From: DASYSA01 sp036003885 | GTDB lineage: Bacteria; Acidobacteriota; Blastocatellia; UBA7656 | Direction: 5' to 3' | DNA length: 8,382 nucleotides | NCBI GenBank assembly: GCA_036003885.1 | Contig: DASYSA010000477.1 | Location: 1 to 8,382 of the forward strand | Shown here: piece after piece, positions 1-7,086 of the stretch | How positions within the stretch are numbered: position 1 is the stretch's first letter | How the letters are laid out: the number at the start of each line of letters is the position of its first letter | The notes under the pieces: model-generated | What the model saw: the letters and a program-made list of their open reading frames with translations, nothing else | What the model was told of the DNA's origin: nothing | The model's database searches: none | Made by a program: the position numbers and the translations under genes

Positions 1-1
1 G

Positions 2-1192
2 TCTGCCGGTGCTTCAAGCAACAACAGCACAGGTGTAGCTTCAGTGGCCTGGGGTTGCAAGATTATGCCCGTGCGCATCAGCAGCACGGGTGGAGACGGC
101 TTTGGCAGTACGATAGCTGCTGGGCTCACCTGGGCTGCCGATCACGGGGCGCGAGTGGCGAACATCAGCTACCGCATGGACTTTAGCTCAGCCGTCACCT
201 CCGCTGCCCAATACTTTATGAGCAAGGGCGGTGTCGTCACCATGTCCGCCGGGAACAACAGCACGGTTTACACCACTGCCGACAACCCTTATATCCTTGT
301 GGTCAGCGCCACAGATTCAGCAGATAACCTCGCGTCATGGTCGAATAGGGGAAGCAACCTTGACCTGGCCTCTCCCGGCGTATCTATCATTACTACAAAT
401 AATGGTGGAGGCTATGGTTCGTGGTCTGGCACTTCCTTCTCAGCGCCAATCGTTGCCGGCGTGGCCGGACTTGTCCTATCAGCCAATCCGGCGCTCTCCG
501 CAGCAGAGGTTCAGGACGTTCTCAAGCAGTCGGCAGATGACCTGGGCACTGCGGGATGGGATGGCACATACGGCTGGGGTCGCGTGAACGCAGAGCGGGC
601 GGTCAGCCTCGCAGGTGGAGTGCTTCCCCCCGCGGACACCACGCCGCCCAGCGTCGCCTTTTCTTCGCCAACGTCGGGTGGTACGGTCTCCAACACGGTG
701 ACAGTACAGGTTAATTCCAGCGACAATGTCGGTGTCGCCAGTGTCTCGCTATATCTTGACGGCGCATTGGTAGCGGGCGGCACGAACGCATCGCTTTCCT
801 ATTCGTGGAATACTCTGGCATCGAGCAATGGCACGCATACTCTGCAAGCTGTTACCACTGACACATCGGGCAACACTGCTAACACGCAAGTCACAGTAGC
901 GGTTAACAATGTTACTGACACAACCGCGCCGGCCGTCAGCATCACGTCGCCAGCCAATGGCGCAACGGTGAGCCGCACGTTGTCCGTGACAGTCAACGCC
1001 GCCGATAATGTGGGAGTAGTGAGAGCGGAACTCTATGTGGACGGGAAGCTCACCGCGACGAGCACAAGCGCCCCATTCACCACTTCCTGGAATCCACGCA
1101 AAGTGGCATCAGGCGCACACTCACTCGTCTGCAAAGCTTATGACGTAGTTGGCAACTTGGGTGTATCGCAGACAGTCACGGTTTACAAATAA
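2..1192 (+). CDS. Subtilisin-like serine protease (S8 family) with two C-terminal Ig-like domains, 5' end outside window
   Basis: The reading frame is open from base 2, so the gene starts upstream of the window; 396 residues are visible. The first visible stretch (SAGASSNNSTGVASVAWG, then IMPVRIS) is the region that follows the catalytic His (HGTHVAG) in subtilases, so the Asp and His lie off the left edge. The oxyanion-hole Asn is seen in VTMSAGNN (codon 254-256) and the catalytic Ser in GTSFSAP (codon 434-436). After the protease fold, from about base 635, come two tandem Ig-like modules, each opening with DTTPP or DTTAP and ending in a VTV strand. Such modules usually follow the catalytic domain of secreted proteases and help surface or substrate attachment. 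The GTG at 44 is internal, not the start. The gene converges on the exported-protein gene at 1266-3092, with a shared terminator between them. The family call is firm; the substrate cannot be inferred. Confidence 0.92.
   Translation, partial: SAGASSNNSTGVASVAWGCKIMPVRISSTGGDGFGSTIAAGLTWAADHGARVANISYRMDFSSAVTSAAQYFMSKGGVVTMSAGNNSTVYTTADNPYILVVSATDSADNLASWSNRGSNLDLASPGVSIITTNNGGGYGSWSGTSFSAPIVAGVAGLVLSANPALSAAEVQDVLKQSADDLGTAGWDGTYGWGRVNAERAVSLAGGVLPPADTTPPSVAFSSPTSGGTVSNTVTVQVNSSDNVGVASVSLYLDGALVAGGTNASLSYSWNTLASSNGTHTLQAVTTDTSGNTANTQVTVAVNNVTDTTAPAVSITSPANGATVSRTLSVTVNAADNVGVVRAELYVDGKLTATSTSAPFTTSWNPRKVASGAHSLVCKAYDVVGNLGVSQTVTVYK
635..1189 (+). repeat. Tandem Ig-like domain repeats inside the protease gene
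   Basis: Two units of about 92-94 codons follow one another, beginning at bases 635 and 917. Both have the order DTT(P/A)P, V-x-x-(T/S)SP, a G-x-TVS turn, a V-x-V-N strand, a DNVGV motif, an LY-x-DG strand, a SW-N strand and a final G-x-H-(T/S)L strand. The units are clearly homologous in protein but diverged in DNA, so this is an old domain duplication and not a recent tandem repeat. The second unit ends at the stop codon. Confidence 0.7.
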
Positions 1193-1208
1193 TCGCAAAA
1201 CCATCCTG

Positions 1209-1245
1209 AAAAAAAAAGAAGCCCCGGAGCAATCCGGGGCTTCTT
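1209..1245 (-). terminator. Intrinsic terminator shared by convergent genes
   Basis: The arms 1216-1228 and 1233-1245 form a perfect 13-bp GC-rich stem around a 4-nt loop (GCAA on the + strand). Read on the minus strand, the stem follows the stop of the 1266-3092 gene by about 20 nt and runs into a T tract from the A run at 1209-1217, a textbook rho-independent terminator. Read on the + strand, it lies 23 nt after the protease stop, but only GGTTT follows, so termination in that direction would be weaker. The upstream A tract can pair with the T's after the stem in either direction. Confidence 0.88.
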
Positions 1246-1265
1246 GGTTTAAGAACACGACGCCG

Positions 1266-3092
1266 TTACGGAAGACAGGCCGTCCTGCTCAAGTGTGATG
1301 TCGCCCAAGCGGACTGGACACCACAGGTCGGGTTCGTAGCATCCTTGCCGTCGAACGACAGGTCGAGGTTGGCGCACAAATCCGCGAGGGTCGCGTAGGT
1401 GTAGCCAGCGGGCAGAGCGCCGCCGCCGAGCGCGGTTTCCGCAGCCGCCAGAATCTGCCGAACGGTCATGCCGCTCAGCGAACTACCTGCCTCGCAGTAG
1501 TAGAGATCGCCAAGCCCTGGGCTCGTGGCACTCGCATCGCTCAGGGCGATGTTTAACTTCAGCGCCAACACCTGACCGCCGAACTGACCGGAGGCAGAAG
1601 TCATTGGATTGGTCAAATCAGCAGTCAATTTGTTCGCACCGCCGCCGGCTGGTAAATATGCCTGCACCGCCGTCGCTGAGGTGAACTTCATTGAGAAGCC
1701 ACCCGCGCCGGGGATGCCGACTTCGACGCCGCTCGGGTAGATGCTTGCGAAGTTGGCTGCAAGAAGGTTGTACGGAGCACCACTACCCCCGAATGCGCCT
1801 TGGCTGAAGGAGCAGTAGTCGCCGTCCTCGATTCCTTCAGGCGGACCGATATCCAGGCAATCGGAAGCTGTCGCTGAGGCAGCCGCAGCACACTCATAGG
1901 TTGCGTAGATCGGCTGGTGACCAATGTTAACGGGGTTATCAATCCCATCATCGGGCGTGATGTCAACAAAGTTATCAGGCGTGTAGCCAACTACCACGCT
2001 CAGTGTACCACCGCAGGCTGCGCCGGCAAGATCGGCCATATTGCATACCGTGCCGCCATCGGCGCCACTGTTAACGTCAACACTAACATTCCAAGAAGTG
2101 CTGCTACTGATTACTGCCGGGAACGAATCAAAACCTACCGCATTCGATGTCGTCACCGTGCCAGTGGTGGTCACGCCGGTATCGGTCACGGTCACGCTGC
2201 CATTGCACTCCGACGCAGCAGCCGGGAGCGGAGCCAGTGTAATGCGGCACGGAACGGTGCGGCAATGCGCTTCATCCGTATCTAATGATCCGTTGCCGTT
2301 AATGTCGATGTTGTCTCCCGTAGCGCCGCCACCGCCGCGGGCACCAGAGTTGCCAAAGGTGACCAACGTTTCCACGCGCAACGACGTGCCCGCCGCAGGC
2401 AAAATGGACGTAGCAAAAGTCGCGCTGTATAGCAGGGTGATGGACTGGCCAACCGGGATTACCGGCTGCGGCACGAGGGAGAACAGTGTGTTGTTCGAGG
2501 CGTCAGTGAAAACCAGCGGCCCCGAGCCGGCAGTCTCGACAAATGTGCCTTTCGCGCCGGGGCCGGTGGTGTAGTTGTTCGTTCCCCACGCGGCGTTGGT
2601 TGCCACATTCTCTGCTGAGCCTGCGGCAACGATGTTGGCGGAAGTCGCTGCGTCACCATTTGTGGCAGTCGCAACGTCAGCCGCGATTGAGACATGGGAG
2701 GCGTTGCTGCCTTTCTTGGGGTTGTTCGGCTTTTGCAGATTCACCACGATATTGCCGATGGTGGCTGGCGCAGTACCGCTGTTAAAGACGGTCAGTCCAC
2801 CATTTACGGTGAAGGTCGCTGCGGCAGATGAATCTTTTGTGGCGGTAATGGTCCATGACACGTTGCCAGCACCATCCGCAACCGTGTTGCCAGTGATTTT
2901 TTTACTCAGCGTCCATGTGTTGTTATGCGTGTAGCAGTATTGTGCATCGCAATTCTGGAGCGTGATGCTGGCTTGACCTTGCTGCGCGGAAACACGATTG
3001 CTGACCAGCAGGCTGCTCGCCGTCATCGCGACGAAAGCAAGCAGGGCTGTTAACGTCCTGATTCCCAATTTTGGGGCCTTCATTGTTCTCAT
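1266..3092 (-). CDS. Exported protein of unknown function with one EF-hand loop
   Basis: This is a 608-residue protein. Residues 1-36 form a signal peptide: basic start (MKAPKLGIR), hydrophobic core (LTALLAFVAMTASSLLV) and a likely cut after VSA. Residues 55-120 (NNTWTLSKK, then a VSWTITATKD strand and TVFNSGTAPATIGNI) resemble the repeated beta-sandwich modules of bacterial surface proteins. A canonical 12-residue EF-hand loop lies at 263-274 (DINGNGSLDTDE; ligand positions D, N, N, S, D, E), implying calcium binding. Residues 425-585 form a Cys-containing C-terminal module (YCSFSQGAFG, AVQAYLPAGGG, FGGQVLALKLN, TVRQILAAAETALGGG); from memory this pattern recurs in secreted proteins of several environmental phyla, without a known function. 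The start at 3092 is chosen because AAGGAG precedes it by 8 nt; Met4 is the alternative. The gene is probably monocistronic, ending at the 1209-1245 terminator. It is reliably coding and exported; the role is unknown. Confidence 0.83.
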   Translation of the reverse strand: MRTMKAPKLGIRTLTALLAFVAMTASSLLVSNRVSAQQGQASITLQNCDAQYCYTHNNTWTLSKKITGNTVADGAGNVSWTITATKDSSAAATFTVNGGLTVFNSGTAPATIGNIVVNLQKPNNPKKGSNASHVSIAADVATATNGDAATSANIVAAGSAENVATNAAWGTNNYTTGPGAKGTFVETAGSGPLVFTDASNNTLFSLVPQPVIPVGQSITLLYSATFATSILPAAGTSLRVETLVTFGNSGARGGGGATGDNIDINGNGSLDTDEAHCRTVPCRITLAPLPAAASECNGSVTVTDTGVTTTGTVTTSNAVGFDSFPAVISSSTSWNVSVDVNSGADGGTVCNMADLAGAACGGTLSVVVGYTPDNFVDITPDDGIDNPVNIGHQPIYATYECAAAASATASDCLDIGPPEGIEDGDYCSFSQGAFGGSGAPYNLLAANFASIYPSGVEVGIPGAGGFSMKFTSATAVQAYLPAGGGANKLTADLTNPMTSASGQFGGQVLALKLNIALSDASATSPGLGDLYYCEAGSSLSGMTVRQILAAAETALGGGALPAGYTYATLADLCANLDLSFDGKDATNPTCGVQSAWATSHLSRTACLP

Positions 3093-3100
3093 TTACTCAT

Positions 3101-3106
3101 CTCCTT
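3101..3106 (-). promoter_or_regulatory. Shine-Dalgarno site of the exported-protein gene
   Basis: On the minus strand the sequence reads AAGGAG, then 8 nt, then ATG at 3092. It is a strong SD and fixes the start. A small hairpin (CCGGC / GCCGG, arms 3112-3116 and 3124-3128) lies just upstream and leaves the site free. Confidence 0.7.
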
Positions 3107-4030
3107 GTTCACCGGCCTGAAGCGCCGGCTGCTGTGAGGATTGGAAAGCGTTTTGTGAGGTGTGAACTGCCAAAACCTCAAAGTCTTGCTTGTTCCCTTT
3201 GTGACCCTGCGGCGGAGTCATTCCTAACCTCAGGGGCACCCCTCGTAATCCTAATCAAAAGTTCAAAAGCACCTACATTTCCAGACGGCCTAACCACGGC
3301 CGGATTTATCATAGACACATTCCCGAAGGGAGTGACCTCATTATCCCTGAATCTCCATATTAAGCCGCGTGTGGATCGTCCAACCTCCACAAATCCACAG
3401 CTTGAGCGAGGTTCTCTTACCAAAAGCATTAATCAGTATGCGGCCTTGTCAAAGAAACTACCGTCCCCATCATGTGTTTTCTTGCTTGTGACGGTCACAC
3501 GCCGACAAGAGCCCCTGGTAGCGGAAACACCCTAATTGCCTGCGAGATAGCTCCACCCATCCGAAGCTAAATCTGGAAGGACCCAACGCTTATGGTTGGG
3601 AAGTACGTTGCAGTTCGTCGTGAGGGCGCTCCTGTTCATACTAAAATGCTCGGGTTTAGCCCAAGACCTTTTTCTCGATGGCTTTGAGGGAATACTCCTC
3701 AAATGGGTGACTCATCCTCCCTTGATTTCCAAAACATCCAAGCACATCACGCACCATAGCACATCCACTCACCTAAATGTCAGGAGGTGTGCACAAGTTA
3801 GAGAACCGTGGTTGGCTGACGCAGGGACCGAAACTTCTATGAACGCTCCATCAGTCACGTTGCTTACACCGAAGCCGAATATCCCAGTCGACAGTCGCAG
3901 ATTAATAGCGGATGAGGATTCGTTCCGACTTTCGCCTGACACTGTGCGCACTCAATTCGGCGCACTTAATTCTTGACAATAATCAACTAGAGGTGCAATC
4001 TGTAATCCTCTCGCACTAATTTGCCCGGGG
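3107..4030. other. Long intergenic region between divergent genes, no convincing gene
   Basis: This stretch of about 920 bp separates the minus-strand exported-protein gene from the plus-strand vertex-protein genes. Open frames exist (for example 3071-3535 and 3596-3976 on +), but their translations show no recognisable domain, no good ribosome site and an unnatural composition. I see several small inverted repeats: TGTGAC-G-GTCACA at 3487-3499, TGTGGAT/ATCCACA at 3370-3376 and 3393-3399, and CCCAAC/GTTGGG at 3582-3587 and 3595-3600. The region should hold the promoters of both flanking units. It could also hold a decayed gene or an unrecognised RNA; nothing visible decides this. Confidence 0.5.
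3973..4006 (+). promoter_or_regulatory. Weak candidate promoter for the vertex-protein genes
   Basis: A perfect TTGACA lies at 3973-3978, the best -35 match upstream of the 4037 gene. The best -10 match, TGTAAT at 4001-4006, is 22 nt away, which is too far for a normal sigma-70 spacer; at 17 nt only CAATCT is found. Position fits (30-60 nt before the start codon) but the -10 does not, so this is tentative. Confidence 0.3.
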
Positions 4031-4036
4031 ATGATG

Positions 4037-4303
4037 ATGCAACTGGCTCGCGTGATCGGCACTGTAGTCTCAACAGTCAAAAGTGATTTGCTTGAGGCTC
4101 GCAAGCTGCTTGTCATACAGCCTCTTGATGCGAAGCTAGAGAAGACGGGCAAGCCAATAGTCGCGATTGATTCTGTCGGCGCGGGAGATGGCGAAGTAAT
4201 TTTTTGGTGCAGGGGCAAGGAGGCCTCATTTCCCTTCGAGCCTCTGGACGTACCCACTGACTGCACAATAGTAGGCATCGTGGATTCGGTAAATCGAGTT
4301 TGA
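4037..4303 (+). CDS. EutN/CcmL-family bacterial microcompartment vertex protein (BMC-P), copy 1
   Basis: The 88-residue protein is typical in length for the family, whose members form pentamers that cap the vertices of icosahedral protein shells (carboxysomes and metabolosomes). Diagnostic pieces are the start MQLARVIGTVVSTVK, the strand KLLVIQPLD, the central VAIDSVGAGDGE, and the C-terminal TIVGIVDSV. Three ATGs stand in a row at 4031, 4034 and 4037. I chose the third because family members begin M-x-LARV and because GGGG (4027-4030) then sits 6 nt upstream as a weak ribosome site. Its stop lies 74 nt before the second vertex gene, which suggests co-transcription. The loop WCRGKEASFPFEPLD differs from the usual small GSSAR-type loop. 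No hexameric shell protein or enzyme gene is visible, so the cargo is unknown. Confidence 0.88.
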   Translation: MQLARVIGTVVSTVKSDLLEARKLLVIQPLDAKLEKTGKPIVAIDSVGAGDGEVIFWCRGKEASFPFEPLDVPTDCTIVGIVDSVNRV

Positions 4304-4377
4304 GATTTTGGGTTTTCGATCTCAATTCGCAGACGCGTCGCTCGAGTCCAGGTCGAAATCGCAAATCAGAGTTCTTC

Positions 4378-4659
4378 ATGATTCTCGCGCGAGTAGTTGG
4401 CAATGTGGTCGCTACGCAGAAGAACGACCGGTATGAAGGCGGTCGCATTCTGGTTGTTCAGCCGATCGCGCCGGACGGCGTTGACGAAGGTCCTGAGTTG
4501 TTAGCGCTCGATTCAGTTGATGCGGGCGTGGGAGACACGGTGATCGTCGTCCGCGAGGGGTGGTCCGCTTCGACGTCCTCAACAGGGCAGCCTGGAGCGG
4601 CAATCGACTCTGCCATCATAGGCGTGGTCGATGCGATAGAGATCGCGTCCGAGTCTTGA
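4378..4659 (+). CDS. EutN/CcmL-family bacterial microcompartment vertex protein (BMC-P), copy 2
   Basis: The 93-residue protein is paralogous to its upstream neighbour. Shared landmarks are M-x-LARV-x-G-x-VV-x-T-x-K, the strand ILVVQPI, ALDSVDAGVGD, and the C-terminal AIIGVVDAIE. It differs in having DSVDAG where the family normally has D-x-VGAG, replacing a conserved Gly by Asp near the pentamer interface, and a longer Ser/Thr/Gly loop (SASTSSTGQPG). The frame is open back to 4300, but the extra N-terminal residues are unlike the family, so ATG 4378 is taken as the start. It has no clear Shine-Dalgarno, which fits translation following copy 1. Two different vertex proteins in one locus are common in microcompartment operons, where they may make mixed vertices or serve different shells. 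Confidence 0.88.
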   Translation: MILARVVGNVVATQKNDRYEGGRILVVQPIAPDGVDEGPELLALDSVDAGVGDTVIVVREGWSASTSSTGQPGAAIDSAIIGVVDAIEIASES

Positions 4660-4718
4660 GAGAGGAATTCGAAAAGCTTGTTCTGATAGTCGGCCCCTGT
4701 GGAGTGTTTCAGATTGAA

Positions 4719-4813
4719 CCTCATCGTGGTCTCTTAGCGAGCGCGCATGAGGGGCGAGGGTAATAGCTGCCTGCGAGTGGCGACAGCTAATACTGGCCGT
4801 ATCTGAAGGGGGA
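4719..4813 (+). promoter_or_regulatory. Structured leader and ribosome site of the HD-GYP gene
   Basis: In the 158-nt gap before the HD-GYP gene two hairpins can be drawn. The first pairs CCTCAT (4719-4724) with ATGAGG (4747-4752). The second pairs 4760-4769 with 4784-4793, ten base pairs with one A-A mismatch, extended inside by GCC/GGC. They are followed by the strong Shine-Dalgarno AAGGGGGA (4806-4813), 4 nt before the ATG. GCCCCT at 4693-4698 is complementary to AGGGGC at 4750-4755 and partly to the ribosome site, so alternative pairings are possible. It does not match the c-di-GMP-I riboswitch consensus as I know it. Confidence 0.4.
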
Positions 4814-4817
4814 CCAA

Positions 4818-6368
4818 ATGGGTAACGGGGCCAGCTTGATTTGCGTTGACACTGGTGAACCGAGAGCGAGCAAACTTAATGGCGGAGTCTTTCGGATCGG
4901 CCGCTTCGAAGATAACGACCTGTCGGTAAACAATCCCTACATCTCGCGCTTCCACGCGGAAGTGGTATTCAATGGCTCGACGTACTCGGTTCGCGACCTC
5001 GGCAGTACATCGGGGACCTTCGTCAATGGGGAGCAGGTCAAGGAACAAGCGCTACACGACGGAGACAAGATCAGACTGGGTCGAGGTCGTGGCGTGGAAC
5101 TCATCTTTCGCGCTGGTGCGTCGGATGAAACCCCGTCGACCCTGAGCGACGATTCGGACGAAGGGCTTCGCCCGGTTCGGATCGTAACTCCGGAGGACAC
5201 ACGCTTCATTGATACTTCTAAATTGGCCGGATCAGGCAAGCTCACGAGCCGGACCGTCGAACGGCTGCGCGCGCTCTATGAATTCTCGAGCGAGATGCTC
5301 ACCGCCCTCTCGTCGGAAGATCTCAGCGACAAACTGGCTCTGTTCCTGCACCGCACTCTCGGGTCCGAACGCTGCGCGATAATGCTATGGAACAAGGAGG
5401 CTCGAACCCTCGATACTATTGCGGCCCTTCCCTCCAAAGACAACTTTTCACCGAGCAGCAGCATTGCGCGCCGTGTCTACAACGAGAATGTGGCAGTGCT
5501 AAGCCTGGACGCGAGAACAGACTCGCGGTTCTCAGATGGAAACTCGGTTCAGTTTCAGTCAATTCGTTCTGTTATGTGCGCGCCCATCGGTTCCAAGACC
5601 CGGGCGTGGGGCGTCTGTTATGCCGACAATCTTACGACGACCCGCGTCTTTGATGACGAAGAGTTGGAATTCCTGACCGCCGTGGCGCGGCAGGCAGGGC
5701 TCGCGATGGAGAATCTCTATCTACTCGACGAGCAGAAGCGTTCGTTGGAGAGCTTCATCCGGACGCTCGCCGCTTCACTGGATGCCCGCGATGACAGCAC
5801 TGCCGGGCACTCCGCCAGAGTGGGCGCACTTTCATCCGGGATCGCAAGGACTATGGGTCTGAACGATAAAGACGCGCGTCTGATCTACTATGCCGGGTTG
5901 CTGCACGACTATGGCAAGATAGGCATCCGCGACGACGTGCTGCTCAAGCCGGCCGAGTTGACTGCCGAAGAGTACGAGCACGTGAAGCAGCACCCGCTTC
6001 ATACCTTCAGATTGCTCTCAAAGATCCGGCTGCCTGAAGATCTGGCCGACATCCCGGTTGTCGCCGCCGCGCATCACGAGCGCTGGGACGGATCAGGATA
6101 TCCGAACGGGCTCAAGGGAGAAGAGATCCCACTGGGGAGTCGCATCGTCGCCGTGGCCGACGCGTATGATGCGTTGACCGAGGAGAGGGTGTACCAGGAG
6201 GCATGGTCAACGGATAGGGCGCTCAAGGAACTCAAGCGCCAATCGGGGCACTACTTTGATCCTGAGGTGATCGAGGCCTTTGTCGAGTACTTCGCCGCTG
6301 AAGTTGAGCCTCGGGCGAAGCGAAGGATGAGCACCGAGCAAGTGCCCGAGCTGGTCAGCGTGGGCTAG
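4818..6368 (+). CDS. FHA-GAF-HD-GYP protein, predicted cyclic-di-GMP phosphodiesterase
   Basis: The protein has 516 residues and three domains. An FHA domain covers about 20-100, with RIGR (26-29), SRFHAE (43-48) and GSTSGTFVN (62-70), the residues that bind phosphothreonine peptides. A GAF domain covers about 150-300 and may bind a small ligand. An HD-GYP domain covers about 312-500: H331 (GHSARV), H363-D364 and K367 (LLHDYGKIGI), H392 (QHP), H419-H420 (AAHHERWDGSGYP) and D448 (VADAYDALT). All signature metal and GYP residues are present, so hydrolysis of c-di-GMP is likely; the usual RPYR after DALT is RVYQ. No membrane segment is seen, so it is cytoplasmic. The start is supported by AAGGGGGA just before ATG 4818. 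It lies 158 nt after the vertex-protein pair on the same strand. FHA input suggests control by a Ser/Thr kinase; that link is inference. Confidence 0.94.
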   Translation: MGNGASLICVDTGEPRASKLNGGVFRIGRFEDNDLSVNNPYISRFHAEVVFNGSTYSVRDLGSTSGTFVNGEQVKEQALHDGDKIRLGRGRGVELIFRAGASDETPSTLSDDSDEGLRPVRIVTPEDTRFIDTSKLAGSGKLTSRTVERLRALYEFSSEMLTALSSEDLSDKLALFLHRTLGSERCAIMLWNKEARTLDTIAALPSKDNFSPSSSIARRVYNENVAVLSLDARTDSRFSDGNSVQFQSIRSVMCAPIGSKTRAWGVCYADNLTTTRVFDDEELEFLTAVARQAGLAMENLYLLDEQKRSLESFIRTLAASLDARDDSTAGHSARVGALSSGIARTMGLNDKDARLIYYAGLLHDYGKIGIRDDVLLKPAELTAEEYEHVKQHPLHTFRLLSKIRLPEDLADIPVVAAAHHERWDGSGYPNGLKGEEIPLGSRIVAVADAYDALTEERVYQEAWSTDRALKELKRQSGHYFDPEVIEAFVEYFAAEVEPRAKRRMSTEQVPELVSVG

Positions 6369-6401
6369 CATAAACTGAAGACGTTTGCGCCTCATTATTC
6401 G

Positions 6402-6527
6402 TCCACAGAATTACACAGATTCCGCGGATGAAAGACACGACAAGGACCGATTGAAACGACCCGAGGAGCGCAATCCACAATTCCATCATCACCTCTGCGA
6501 CATCTGCGGCATCTGCGGATAGCTCTT
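6402..6527 (+). repeat. Dispersed intergenic repeat, copy 1
   Basis: This 126-bp element fills nearly all of the space between the convergent HD-GYP gene (stop at 6368) and zinc-ribbon gene (stop at 6534). Its core, 6422-6481, matches the reverse complement of 8162-8222 in 58 of 61 aligned columns (two substitutions, one 1-nt gap). Both flanks also match, with lower identity. The ends are made of degenerate units: TCCACAGAATTACACAGAT on the left and CATCTGCGGCATCTGCGG on the right, which are roughly inverted copies of each other and so resemble the terminal inverted repeats of a MITE. It encodes nothing recognisable. Confidence 0.88.
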
Positions 6528-6533
6528 CCCCGA

Positions 6534-7070
6534 CTATTCGACCCTCAGCCGCACGAGAGATGCGACCGACCGCGCCAGCCCTTGAATCATCGACAACCCC
6601 GCACCACCCCGACGGTGGAAGACCGCACTTCGCACTTCGCCGCTCTCTTGATATCTGAGGGTGAGTGTATAGTTTGGACTCTCCTCGACAAGCCTCTCCG
6701 TTCTTCGAGAGCGGAAGACGGACCTGCCGATCCGGAGCCACCAGGGTTGGGGTGTAGTTTTCCCGGGACCCGGGCCGCCGGCGCCGGTCACGCGGGCGTC
6801 GATCACGTCGGCGGCGGGAATCAAGATTTTTCTGCTGCCCGGCATGATTTCGACGATCTCGATGCCGTCCTCGCTTATGGCCAGTCGGACGGGCGTCGGC
6901 TCGTCGAACCGCTCGATGCCGCCAACATAGTCGAGTTCAGCCTGCGTCGGTTCAAAGACCGGGCGCATTGGTGCATCGACTATGGGCGCGCCACACCACA
7001 GGCACAAGGTGGCAGCCGAGCCGTTAACCCGTTCGCACTCAGGACAGCGGACTGGAGCCGATGATGACAT
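6534..7070 (-). CDS. Zinc-ribbon protein of unknown function
   Basis: The protein has 178 residues. An N-terminal zinc ribbon is clear: C9-P-E-C12 and C23-L-W-C26, two CxxC knuckles 10 residues apart. After a Pro-rich linker, residues 58-178 are rich in alternating beta strands (VRLAISEDGIEIVEI, KILIPAADVIDARV, YTLTLRYQESGE) and end in a helix (GLSMIQGLARSVASLV). This is compatible with a PH-like fold, as in other bacterial zinc-ribbon proteins, but I cannot name the family. There is no signal peptide or membrane segment. The start ATG at 7070 has no clear Shine-Dalgarno; an inverted repeat sits 16 nt upstream. The gene follows the M15 peptidase on the same strand, 121 nt away, and may be co-transcribed with it. 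An open frame on the + strand across the same bases has no domain and is a shadow. Function is unknown. Confidence 0.8.
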   Translation of the reverse strand: MSSSAPVRCPECERVNGSAATLCLWCGAPIVDAPMRPVFEPTQAELDYVGGIERFDEPTPVRLAISEDGIEIVEIMPGSRKILIPAADVIDARVTGAGGPGPGKTTPQPWWLRIGRSVFRSRRTERLVEESPNYTLTLRYQESGEVRSAVFHRRGGAGLSMIQGLARSVASLVRLRVE

Positions 7071-7086
7071 AACATGCGTCTGCGTT

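Noticed and set aside
3447..3452. Perfect TTGACA on the minus strand as a promoter for the exported-protein gene
   Set aside because: No acceptable -10 box lies 15-19 nt downstream, and it would imply a leader of over 300 nt.
3071..3535. Open frame of 154 codons on the + strand
   Set aside because: It begins inside the signal-peptide region of the opposite gene, has no ribosome site and its translation shows no domain.
3649..3673. Terminator-like stem followed by T5 on the + strand
   Set aside because: The stem has only five pairs with a mismatch and no gene upstream on that strand needs a terminator.
3596..3976. Open frame of 126 codons on the + strand in the long gap
   Set aside because: The start is TTG, no ribosome site precedes it, and the translation has no recognisable fold or motif. 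A small orphan gene cannot be excluded.
4760..4800. Faint resemblance to the 'gctaatacc' segment of 16S rRNA
   Set aside because: Only about ten bases agree, with no neighbouring rRNA sequence; the hairpin explains the pattern better.
6490..6520. ATCTGCG units suggesting a CRISPR array
   Set aside because: The units are 8-9 bp, contiguous and degenerate, without unique spacers of regular length.
6582..7064. Open frame of 160 codons on the + strand
   Set aside because: It is the complement of the zinc-ribbon gene, whose frame has CxxC pairs and regular strands; the + translation has neither.
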